This document shows positions 11,601 through 22,410 of a DNA stretch of 64,000 nucleotides, in pieces. Both the position numbers and the translations under genes were made by a program. Positions within the stretch are counted from its first letter, which is position 1. Each line of letters opens with the position of its first letter. Source of the DNA: Tetradesmus obliquus (Eukaryota > Chlorophyta > Chlorophyceae > Sphaeropleales > Scenedesmaceae); NCBI GenBank assembly GCA_030272155.1, contig CP126201.1, positions 496,001 through 560,000 of the forward strand. The letters run 5' to 3'. The notes under the pieces were generated by a model, which saw nothing but the letters and a program-made list of their open reading frames with translations, did not search any database and was not told the origin of the DNA.

Positions 11601-12231
11601 GGGTTGCTGCATGGCAGCAATCACATGGCTGGTTGTTGCATGGCATCAGTGGCATGGCTGTGACAGCATGATGAGCCTGGCACTGCAGCCATCAATACAC
11701 TGCAGTGCACCAATGCAAACCGCGGTGCAATTAGCATGCTGTGATGACATTTGCAAGCAGCAAATGCAGACTGGTGCTACTTGCACGTCAACTGCCTTTC
11801 GTGTGCTGACACATTGTGCCCTGCTGGATGATGACATAACATAATGCGCAGGGCCTGTGCATGTGATGCATGTGGCCTGCTGTTGCCGGCAATTTCTCAC
11901 ATGTGCCCAGCACTTGCTGCAGCTGCTCCCAGAGGGCTTCTGTCAGATGATTGTATGTCTTCAGCATGCTGTGTCTGTGCTGAAGTGCCCGCTGTAGCTC
12001 CCGCATGCTGTCATCACCCATGCCACAGCTACAGCTTGGCTGTTGCACTGCTGCTGACACCCTGCCAACCTGTACAGCACCTTGAGCTGACGGCTCGGCT
12101 GCGCTCATTGGCAAAGGCAACTGCTGGTACGCATTGTGTGGTGCGAATAGCTGGTTGTCAAACACAGTGAAGACGCCGTTGGCCCCAACAGCTGATGACT
12201 CCATCTTGGCGGGTGACGGTGCAGGCATCAT
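8669..12231 (-). CDS. FCP1-like HAD-family protein phosphatase
   Basis: Approximate exons: 11901-12231, about 11430-11578, 11100-11253, 10751-10928, 10373-10506, about 9981-10178, 9258-9643 and 8669-9043. Exon 1 joins exon 2 in phase and gives LQLLLDIDQTLVSS, the DxDxT nucleophile motif of the FCP1/SCP phosphatases (Asp127 and Asp129 of this model). Later exons give LRLASCGSRGYVAKIADIL, matching the FCP1 motif around a Thr/Ser-Met-Gly-x-Arg, and LVLDDCLAMWG, matching its second Asp pair (DD..xW). These residues argue for an acid phosphatase acting on phosphoserine proteins such as the RNA polymerase II tail; the substrate is inferred. No BRCT domain is visible, and the C-terminus is a low-complexity Ser/Arg/Gly tail (GKRRRSSSSS). 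The middle exons (EQFWKWTDDALDAH; EITILAYIHYELA) are unusual for the family. The donor of exon 2 and the exon 5/6 junction are uncertain. Confidence 0.7.
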
Positions 12232-13168
12232 ATAACGTGTCTAACTACAAATGTTTGATGACTGTAATAAACCTTCAGTTTGGGCCTTGCAGTGCTCGGC
12301 CTGAGACTTCGCAAGTTGACTCCAGTCTCTTTTCGCAACAGACAACGCAGCTTCCACACCTATGAGCCGCACACGCGCAAATACGAAGGAAACCATCAAC
12401 AAAGATTCTGAGAGCTATTTATACTGCAACACCCGCCTTCTTCGCATTATCGAGGTTCAGCAGTACAACTGCCAACCGTGAAGCTCATAATCAATTTCGA
12501 GCGTGTCTGCTGCACGTAGTAACCTGTTTGAACGTGTGAAACCAGATAAATGTTGCTCAATACTTCCTGTGCAATGCTACAGTGCAGTGAGCATGGCACT
12601 GAGCAGGTCCATGTTGCCACAGTGAATGATCAGGAGCTGGCAGTGCAGTGCTGCACCAGCGATGGGCCCAACGTGGGATCAGTGGGAGATGCAAGTTTTG
12701 ACTGCAAGCGAGTTCTAGCAAAACCAGCTGTCAGCTTAAGGACTGCAACACGTGTGGCTTCGGCATGGCAGTCAATCAGCATGCACTGCACTGCCTGGCA
12801 GTCAGTTGACTGCAGGTACAAAACCCTAGCATCAGTTGCTTCTGTGAGAGCTCGTCACGTGCTCCTTTAACCAAGCAGAGAAGTTTTCTCAGCATATTTG
12901 CGGCTCCAATCCGTATCCGGTCTCTCGTCTCCAGGTATCGGCGACGAGCAGACACGGTCAGCAAACAGGTCTTCAACGCGAGCACATTCCATTCGAGACG
13001 TGGACACAATTTGTTCCTTACAATGTAACGGATGTTTTTGGCAGCTATGACTGCACTGGTGACGCTTCTACCCTATGCAGATGAGCACTTGCAGCAGCAC
13101 AACTCAGCAGCAGAGCAGTAGCTGGCTCTCAGGGCAGCAGGAGGCAGCAGGCGACAGTCGAAGGTGCC
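12232..13168. promoter_or_regulatory. Divergent intergenic region, phosphatase and WNK kinase
   Basis: Separates the minus-strand start at 12231 from the plus-strand start at 13169, so it should hold both promoters and 5' UTRs. It is less CAG-rich than the genes. No convincing coding segment, TATA box or other named element was identified. Confidence 0.5.
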
Positions 13169-16100
13169 ATGGCAGCGCTTACACAGCGTCAGTGCTGCCC
13201 TCTGCGGCCTGCTGTTGCGTTTTTAACCAGCGGAGACCACAATGCTGATGCTGTGGAGACAGACCCCTCGCAGCGCTATCTGCGGGTGAGCAGAGCAGCA
13301 GTTGAAGCGCCACATGGTTCTAATAACCACCCCTGGCAACAGTAACAATCTTTGTACGCGTTGGTCTGCAGTACCCGGTGCTTCTTGGCAGAGGCGCTTG
13401 CAAGCGCGTGTACAAAGGTGAGTGTGAGATCACTATCTGCAGCATCCGCCAGCAACCCGCTCATTACCACGTTCATGGCACATGCTACAGATGAACGCTG
13501 CATCATATAGTAACTGCCATTGTTCCAGTGCTTGAACCTGACCCAAATGTGGATTTTATGCCCATTGCAGCTTTTGACCAGGTTGACGGCATTGAGGTGA
13601 GTGCAGCAGCAGTCCTGAAAATTCGACCCAACCCCCAGCTATAGCTGCATCAAGCATTTTGCATGCGACCCATCTGTAGTTCAGCATAGTGTTGGTTGTT
13701 ACCTTCATCAGTCAGCAGGAGCCGATTACATGTTCTTGTTGTCTATGCAGGTGGCATGGAACCAAGTGGACCTGGGCAGTCATATGGACCAAGAGTCCAG
13801 GGAGCGTCTGTTCTCAGGTGTTTTTTCTTCCTCTGCACCAGCAGCAGCAGCAGCAGCCAGATACTCTTGCTAAGCTTGCTTCAGAAATAGAGCAGAACTG
13901 CCCACACTACACCAAAAGCAACTGCCCAGAATCAGCATGGCTATTGTCATTAACAGCAGGCAGCAGCTGGGCTATCCTGCAGGAACACCCAGTAGCTCAT
14001 ACACACGGTTGATTGCACCCAATGAATAACAGTTCCTCTTGTTGCGGGCCATTAGCGTGCAATGCCTATTGGCTGCTGCTCCTGCAGAGATCCATGTGCT
14101 CAAGAGTCTGAAGCACCGCAACATCATGAGCTTCTTTGACTGGTGGTATGATGGCAGCAGCCAGACCATCAACTTCATCACAGAATACTTCACAAGCGGC
14201 AACCTGCGCCAGTGAGTGGTACCCGGGACAAGGCTTTCGTGATCACTGCCAGCAGCAGCGTCACCAGCAGTTGCGGCAACAGCAACAGAGATGCTGGATG
14301 CTGGCAGCTGCTTTCAGTGGTGAAGTAGTTGGACGTGCATAATGCTAGCAGGGTTGCTCCATCTCTAGTACTGCAGTAGCTGGCTGGGCTACCTTGTCGC
14401 TAATGCTATGCCGCTGCTGCTGCTGCTGCCTGCAGATACCGCAAGAAGCACAAGCTCATCAGTGAACAGGCCATCAAGCGCTGGGCCTTCCAGATCCTGG
14501 AGGGCTTGCTGTACCTGCACGCGCATGATCCGCCCATTGTCCACAGGGACCTCAAGTGTGACAACATACTGGTCAACGGCACCAGCGGGCAGGTCAAGAT
14601 TGCTGACCTGGGGCTGGCCAGCTGCCAGCGGGGCTTATCTGTGGTGGGCACGCCAGGTGCGTGCATCTTTCCTGCTAGCTGCGTTCACAGTGACCGTGGC
14701 TGACAGAGCCACAGAGCCCTATGCACACAGGGTGCAGCTGTGGCAGTTGCATAGCAGCACAAGTTTACTGCTTAAACAAATTGGCACCTAACCACTGTAC
14801 TAATGTCAATGTTGGTGGTGCGCACAGTGTCAGTGCTTTGTGATTGCTGTGCTCATCAAGAGCCTGTGTGCCTGTCTGCTTGCCTGCATCAGAGTTCATG
14901 GCGCCAGAGATCTACGACGAGGTGTACAACGAGAAGGTGGACATCTACAGGTGAGGATGGCATGATGCCGCAGTCAAAGAGAGATTGGAGATGCCCTGCT
15001 GCTCTCCACCTGCTGTCAGCATCTGCGGTTGAAGACGCAAAACACGCACAGCAGATAGAGGTAGCAAAAGCAACAGCAGATGCTCTCGTGGCAGCAGATG
15101 CTCCATGATACTGCACAACACAGTTCATGGTGCTGCTTTTGTGCATCCCTTCTGCGAATGCAGCTTCGGCATGTGCATGCTGGAACTGGCCACCCTGGAG
15201 TACCCCTACAGCGAGTGCAGGAGCGTGCCAGCCATCTTTAGGAAGGTCTCGCAGGTGCGGCCCTGGCTGGCACAGCCGGGAGTGTGCTGTAATTGCACAA
15301 GCGGCAGCGCAGGCATCTTCAATTGTACAGCAGGACATGTCAGCAGCCCACATGACTGCAGAGGCATTGCGTGTATGCTCTGTTACTCTACATGAGCAAG
15401 AGGACGTGCCGCTATTGTGCACATCATGGCGGCTCATGCTCCGTTGGCGTGTGTTGTGGTGTGCAGGGCATCCCTCCTGCTGCGCTGTCCAAGGTCAGCA
15501 GTCAGTCGCTGCGGGACTTTGTCACGCTGTGCATCAACCCTAACCCTGTGAAGCGGCCGTCAGCACTGGACCTGCTGAAGCATGAGTTCTTCGACAGCCT
15601 CAAGCTTGGTGAGTGTGCAGATGATCAGTGCTGGCATGCATGGCATAGCTTCTCGTGAGCACTTCTTCATCTATTGCAAGGAGAGAGAGGATTGCGAGGG
15701 CTCTATTGCAAGGGCCACTGCTCGATGCTGACATACGGCAGCTCTTGATGACGAGCTTGCTTTGGTTTTAGTTGTGCTGCGCGGCGCAGCGCTTGCATTT
15801 CAGCTACTCTCTGCTGCTTCGCCCCCGCAGATGCATCCAACATGGGCAGCCCCACTCACGCAGCCAAAGGCGGCTGCTTCGGCCTGCCGTTTGGCAGCTG
15901 CGGCAACCTGCAGGCGCTTGGCAGCAGCCATGCCAGCAGCAGCCACGCGCGCAGTTTGAGAGCAGGGGCGAGCGCAAGCTGCTCTGGCAAATTGAACGAG
16001 GCCAGTGTAACAAATGCGGTGTGTGCATCAAGCAGCCCTGGCAGTACAGAAGTATCAGCAAGTTCCAGGACAGCAGCAGTCACCACAGGGCTGCAGGCTG

Positions 16101-18417
16101 CAGCTGCCGCATTGGCAAACCCACCTGCAGCCAGCAGTAGCAGCAGCAGCGCCATGGCCAGCAGTACTTGTGTTTGTATTGCTCAAGCTGCAGACGCAGG
16201 TAACAGCAGCAGCAAAGGCACTGGCTTCAGAGAAGTCAGCAGCAGCAGCTTCAAGCAGTCCTCCCAGCAGCAACAACAGCAGCAGCAGCAATCTGGCATT
16301 GCTGACAGCACCAGCGACAGCGGCAACCGCTTTTCAGAAAGGACTGCGGCAGTCAGGCCCAACAGGCTTGACATGCAGCTACTACAGGACGACACTGATG
16401 GAGGTGGTGGCAGCAGCAGCTATGTGCGGGGGACAACAGTCTGCCTGGCAGCGCTGGGCAAGAGCAAAACAGCCAACGATAGCGGGGAGGTAGGTGTCTG
16501 CAATCAGGGCCTGGCGAGGTACCAACATGACCTGCCTGTGACAATTGTAGCCGCTGCTAGTGTGAAAACCTGGTGTGCCTCCTTTTGGCTACCCCATCAA
16601 CCCTGTAAGTGTAAGACGTCTTCAGCATAAGTCTTGATGCGGTCCATGCGTTTTGCGTTCCTGCAAGCTTGAAAGCAGTGCTTGTGTTCTGGTTTGTGCA
16701 GATTGATAGGTAACGTTTGCATGGATCCTTGCAGGATACTGGTGACACCGTTGTGCATGGCTGCTTGCAGGACACTTATGACAATATTGTGCATGGCTGC
16801 TTGCAGGACTCTGATGACGAGGTGCTGGTGTCACTGGAAGATGTACTGGCACCACACCCTGAGGACTTGCTGGACCCTGAAACCTACCACCTGCATTCAC
16901 AGCTGACACATGCTGGCAGCGGCTGCATGGTCATGTCCCATGCCGGCTGCCCCATTGCAGCCGGTGCAGAAATGCCCCTGGAGTCAAGGCTGTCAGGGTT
17001 CCAGGGACTGGTGGCGAGACCCGATGCATCTGGGGTGTCTGTCACTGGCAGTGACGCACTTGCTGGCATGCTGTCGCGCTACGCCTCCTCAGTTGCAGCA
17101 CAGCACCAGCAGCTGCAGCACATGCTGCAGATGCAGCAGCAGCAGCAACCGCAGCAACAGCAGCTGCAGCAGCAGCACAGCTTGCAGGGCGCCCTAGCGT
17201 TAGCAGTGGCTGGTGCGCAGTGTGGTGAGAGCAGTCTGCCGGCTGCGGTGCTGTGTGAGAGCCCTGCACCTGCTGTTAAGCACCGCTTCACCTTCGCAAC
17301 CCCCAGTCCCATCTCAACTGCAGAGCAGCAGAGTCTCAATGTGCTTTGTGCACCCCTGTTGAGTTCAGATGGAGCTGTGGACGCAGCAGATGCAGATGTT
17401 GCTCTGCTTGGCAACAACAGCAGCAGTGGCACTGCAACCAGCACTAGACGCAACAGCTCGTGTGATGCACCAGTCAGCAGCAGCTTCATCCGACGCCGAG
17501 GGCAACTTTCTCCTGGAGCGCGTTCAGGAGCAAATAGCACCAGCGGCAGCATACTCAGCGTGTCAGCACCACTGTTCAGCTTCAGGAGTGAAGCTGCAGC
17601 TCTTGCTGGGGCACTAGCAAGCAACAGTGGTGCGGTGCGCAGAATTGCTGACAGTTCTACGTTCCGTGCCACTGCTGACAATGCAGCTGAGTCGCCGCGG
17701 CAGCTGCTGCGCACGCTGAGCAACAGCAACCACATGCGCAACGCAGGTGCACTGGCAGCTGCAGGGCTGCTGCAGATGTCCCCTGGCCTGTACCTGACAA
17801 CACCACCGCTGCTTGGCAAGCTGCTGAGCAAAAAGGCTCGCAACTTCCAAGGGATGGGTAGTGCAGCAGCAGCAGCTGGCCCACAGTGCCATCACGGCAG
17901 GGGCCCAAGCCATGACAGTCTGGCCAGCTGGGAGTTCTCGCAGCTCTCTGTGAGCTCGGCAGCAGTGGAGCAGCTGCAGCAGCTGGATGCGAGTGGCGCA
18001 TGCCTCACGAAGCGCAGCAGGGCGGGCAGCTGGGATGCTACTGGGCAGCCTGGCTCGGCTGGCAGTGTTTGGCCAATCAAGCCGGAGCACGGCAAGGACA
18101 CCGGTGCGTTGAGCAGCTGGGGTGTCGATGAGGATGCAGCTGCCGCACCCCTAGCAGCGGTGTATGGCGATCCTGCGGCAGCAACGAAGCCTGCTGCTGT
18201 GCAGCTGAGCAGCGATGCAGTGGCTGCCACGCCGCTGCTGTCGCCTGCAGCTGCGCGGCTGGCAGCGGCTGATGCAGTGTTCAGCAGCAGCATGGGCAGC
18301 TCACCAGCCGCGGGTGCGTCACCCGTGTGTGGCATGCCTGGCGGGTTTGGCAAGATCCTGGTGCGGCGCAGATTTGCCCGCAACCTGCACCCAGTGGCGC
18401 TGACCATCAAAAGGTGA
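13169..18417 (+). CDS. WNK: WNK-family serine/threonine protein kinase
   Basis: Eleven exons in consistent phase: 13169-13285, 13372-13417, 13571-13596, 13751-13817, 14088-14211, 14436-14656, 14893-14950, 15164-15254, 15467-15608, 15831-16489 and 16807-18417, giving about 1053 residues. The kinase domain sits close to the N-terminus. The glycine loop reads [10 protein letters not shown], with the WNK-specific Lys (K50) in subdomain I instead of strand beta3, followed by VAWNQV as in plant WNKs. HRDLKCDN (H163-N170) and IADLGLA (DLG, not DFG, at 184-186) are typical of the family, as are [27 protein letters not shown] and YPYSEC. From about residue 300 the protein is low-complexity (Ser, Ala, Gln). 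The start is the ATG in GCCATGG at 13169, which gives a 39-residue leader. WNKs act in osmotic and ion signalling; the role here is inferred. The last codons overlap a possible donor (AAAAGGTGAG), so the C-terminus could extend. Confidence 0.92.
16735..16818 (+). repeat. Three tandem 3' splice sites, 36-bp period (WNK)
   Basis: The string GTGCATGGCTGCTTGCAGGA or a close variant ends at three acceptors, with exon starts at 16735, 16771 and 16807. The spacing is exactly 36 bp, and the frame stays open across all three ([12 protein letters not shown] / [12 protein letters not shown] / DSDDEV). Use of the upstream acceptors would add 12 or 24 residues without a frameshift. Confidence 0.85.
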
Positions 18418-19861
18418 GAAGAGACATCCATCCAATGCTGCAGTAGCAGCTGTCCAGGCTTGTGTTCACTACTAACGTTAGAGTTGCACTGAAGCTGCTG
18501 GTGGCCGCTTTTTCTAATTTGACGCTAACACATGTTACGTCGCTGCCGTTTGGCTGCAGGTCTGCTTCTGTGTGATGTCATTAGCGCATTCAACCCGGCG
18601 GCCGCTGCACCACTGCTCATTTGCCACAGCATGTTGGCAGCTAAGGAAGTATAGGTCAAATTTTCTGCCGTGGATACAGCTGGGGCGGGTGGTTACAGGT
18701 GGATGTATACTTGCCACCATATGCCAGATTAATACCCTGAACTGCACCAAGTGGCAGCAGAACAAGCAGCACAGTGGATGACTGTGGCTTCTCCTGAGAC
18801 AGTCGAAAGTGGGGATGGCAACGGACTAGCGTAGGTAGGCATGCAGGAAGCTCTGGCGCTTTATGCACAGTCGCATTGGTGCGGATGTCTTATGGCTTTT
18901 GACAAGCTTTCATGGTGTGGTAAGCGTTGCATTGGGACACCATTGATGCAGCATAAACGTATGGGGTGACAAAGCTGTAGTCGGGTGTATGTTGGGCATT
19001 TGTGTGCTCTTGTTCTATGCAGGTGTGAATGTGGGAGTCGTGCACATGGCACAAGTAGTCAGGGGCATGGACGCCCTATGATAATTTTGGGTTTTTGAAA
19101 GCTTGGAGCTGGCCACCTCGTGTCATGCACCTGTGAACCAGGCGTCAGCGCTGAGCGCTACAACGGCATAATGACTAACGCAGTTGTCTAGGCAGGCTGC
19201 TCCTGTGCATGCCATGGCATGCGTGCATACTGGCATGTGCCAAGCGGCTGCCGTGCTTCTGGACTGACGGACTGTTGAACACACTGTTGGCGTGGCCTTG
19301 CTGCAAAACTGCAGTCATGGAGTGCAAGGCTTGTAAAGTGTTTGAAGCATGTTCCCATGTTATAAATGGGGCAGATTTCGGGGCTGACAAGTACACACGC
19401 TGTTTCAGATGATTCCTGCAAGCATCATGCTGTGATGATCACGACTGTTGCGTGTGCAGCCTGCACTCTTGTAATATCCTGTCACACCTCAAGGTGCACC
19501 TCCAATGACTTCGTGAATTATACAGCGCGGTTTATACATGGGTGCAGTACTGAAGGCTGAGCAACCTAGAAGTGCTCTGCAAGGGGCAGTAGTACACCAG
19601 CGCGAGCCCCCACTGGGCCACTGGCCAGTCACTGACACCTGGTGACATCTCACTGACTGTCAGGCAGACCCTCGCTTCCCAGATACTCTTGCAAGCATAG
19701 CTGCACAGCTCAGCACATTACACTTATCTACGCAAAGGACAAGGGTGGCACACGGACTTTGAGAGGCAAGAGAGCAGCATCACCAGAGAGTGAAGTACAT
19801 CATGTTTGTTGCTGGGGCGGTGGATCGCGATCGACTTGTAGTATGATGTAACACTATAAGG
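18418..19861. other. Intergenic, no gene seen
   Basis: Between the WNK stop and the start of the SNAPC4-like gene. It probably contains the WNK 3' UTR and the promoter of the next gene. Short open frames here lack family similarity and splice context. A GCAG at 18555-18560 after the WNK stop could mark an additional terminal exon. Confidence 0.5.
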
Positions 19862-21186
19862 ATGCCGGCAACCGGCGTTGGGAGCGACTCCGATGCAGGA
19901 GAGTTGGACTACCTGGAGGACTGCACGCAGGCGCTGCATCAAGAGCTCGAAGCGCTAAGAGCGGCTTTGGGGGAAAAATACGTAAGTGAAGTTCATTCTT
20001 TGCGGCGCATGACATGCAGAGTGAAAAAGCCCTTGTTTGAAGCACTAGTTGGCGCCTGGTGTCTGCTGCAAGCACTTGTTCCCATGCATGCAGCAACTGT
20101 TGACATGGCTTGCACATCATCACCTTCTGGCAGTGATATGCGTATGATTTCGGCCAGCTGCGGCCTCTCCTGCAAGTCCAGTGCTGCACCAGATGCCTCA
20201 CTGCTGCTACTGTTGCTTTGGGCACTGCAGTCGCCTTCCCAACTGACCGCCTGTAGCTTGTACTGTAAAGCAGGTTGCAAACGATGCATGCACGCAACTC
20301 GGTAACCTCATGCCTGCAATGCCTTGTGTCTCTCTCGCTTGTGCAGCAGAAAGAAGAGCGCGCTGGCAGCCAGTCTGGCACAGATGGCGAACAGCCCTCA
20401 GGCCCCCAACGTCAAGCCAGTGGAGGCTTGGCACAAGCAGCAGGCCAGGCCGCTGCGGCAGCTGCAGAAGCAGCTGACGGAGCGCATGCTCGGGTAGCAA
20501 CCTCTTTGCAGCTGCACAGCACAGGTGGTGCTGATGCTGCTGCTTTCGCTGCAGCAGCCAGCGGGGCAGCACCATACAGCAGCTTTCACCCGCAGCAGCA
20601 GCGGCAGCAGCAGCAGCAAGCACATCAGCAACTCCTGTGGGGTCCCCTCAAGCCCAGAGCAGCGGCAGCAGGCAAGCGAGGCGCAGCAGCTGCTCATTCG
20701 AACTCGCAGGACTCTGGGGATGACAGCGACTGGGCAGCAGACAGCACTGACCTAGCATCAGATGACTCAGGCCTCATTGGCATCACTGATGACATCGATG
20801 ACGATGATGAGGCCTACAGCGCTGGCCTGGGTGCTGCAGCCGCATACAGCTTGCCCGGTGGTGGCAAAGCGGGTGCAGCAGGCATTCTAGGTGGCCTGTT
20901 AGGTGCTGGCGCTGCTGCTGCAGCTGCTGGTGGTGCGCGCAGAAACAGAACAGCACCTGCTACCAAGCACATGCACCACCGCAAGAGCAACAGCAGCAAG
21001 CGTGCAGCAGCAGCTGCTGCTGCTGGTGGGGCAGTGCTGCAGCAGCGGAGGCAGCGGCAGCGGCCGCAGTCAAGCCGAGCTGCTGGTGGCCGTCCCGGCT
21101 TTGGGCGCTTGCAGGAAGGCTTTGCAGGAGTGCTAGGGTTGGATGGCATGGGCGGCAGCCTGTTGTCAAGTATCCTGCAGGAGTCT

Positions 21187-21226
<40 letters not shown>

Positions 21227-22210
21227 CGGGTTGTGAGGCTGGCGTAGCAGCTAAGCCGCTGCATGCGAGCAGACGCAAGGCACCGGCAGGACAGGAGCAG
21301 CAGCAGCAGCAGCAGCGGGACAGCGGTCTTGCAGCCACAGCAGCACAGCACACAGACACGGACGGTGGCTTCACCAGTGGCCTTGAGGACGAAGTTGACC
21401 TGCTATTGCAGCTGGTGCCTCCGCGTGCTGCTGCAACAGCAGCCGCAGCACGCATGCGGAGGGTGGCGAGCGACGTTGATTTCGGCACCACAACAGACGA
21501 TGCAGCAGCAACAACAGATGGCGATGGTGATTGCGACAGTGCAGCAGACAGTGATGCAGATGATGACCTGGGGGTTGGCGAGGTGGTTGCAAAGTACCAA
21601 GACTTGCTGGCGCAGGTTCAGCAGGGAGCAGCACAGCTGGCCCGTACCAGAGCAGAGCTCAGTGCTGGCACTGCTGATGCTGCTGGTGGTGGGCGTGGCT
21701 CGACTGCTGCGCGATCGGCTGTCAGCGCTGCCGGCAGCAGTGGGCAGGGCATGCCGGCTCCTGGCAGCAGCAAGACTAGCAAGCCTGCACATGCAGCAGC
21801 AGCTGCAGCGCTGGCTGCTGCAGGGCCATGGGCGCATGCAGCGCCACAGCCGTTGTCATCTATGCACAGCGATGTGACAGACTCGAGCCGCTTTGATCGC
21901 CCGCAGTCATTCAAAGCGCAGCAGCAGCAGCAACACCAGGAGCAGGATCACCAGCCGCACATCCACAGGCGGGTGCTGCATCCTGTGCAGCTGCAGTCGC
22001 AGTACGCGCATGCTCTTGGCAAACAGCAGCAGCAGCAAGGGCTGGAGCACCAGCAGCAGCATCAGCAGCAGGAGTGCCAGGACCGGCTTGCAGCTGGCAG
22101 TCCTGATGTGTGCATGTTGGACGCTGCTGCTGATGGCACTGGTGAGGCGGCTCCTGAGGAGCATGACCCCGAGTTCGCTCAGCTGCTGGACGAGCATCTG
22201 TTTGCTGAGC

Positions 22211-22245
<35 letters not shown>

Positions 22246-22376
22246 GCAGCAGCGGGGTCTGATGGTGGCTGGAGTGAGGACGAGCCTGCAGCAGGCGGGG
22301 GCAGAGGCAGCCGCAAGGGAAAGGGCAGGGGCAGCAAGGCAGCGCTGCAGCCCAGACCCAGCAAGAGCCGCCGGAG

Positions 22377-22410
<34 letters not shown>

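Noticed and set aside
18415-18620. Extra WNK terminal exon after 18414 (donor AAAAG|GTGAG, acceptor at 18560)
   Set aside because: Possible, but the downstream frame shows no conserved WNK feature and the TGA at 18417 is a simple end.
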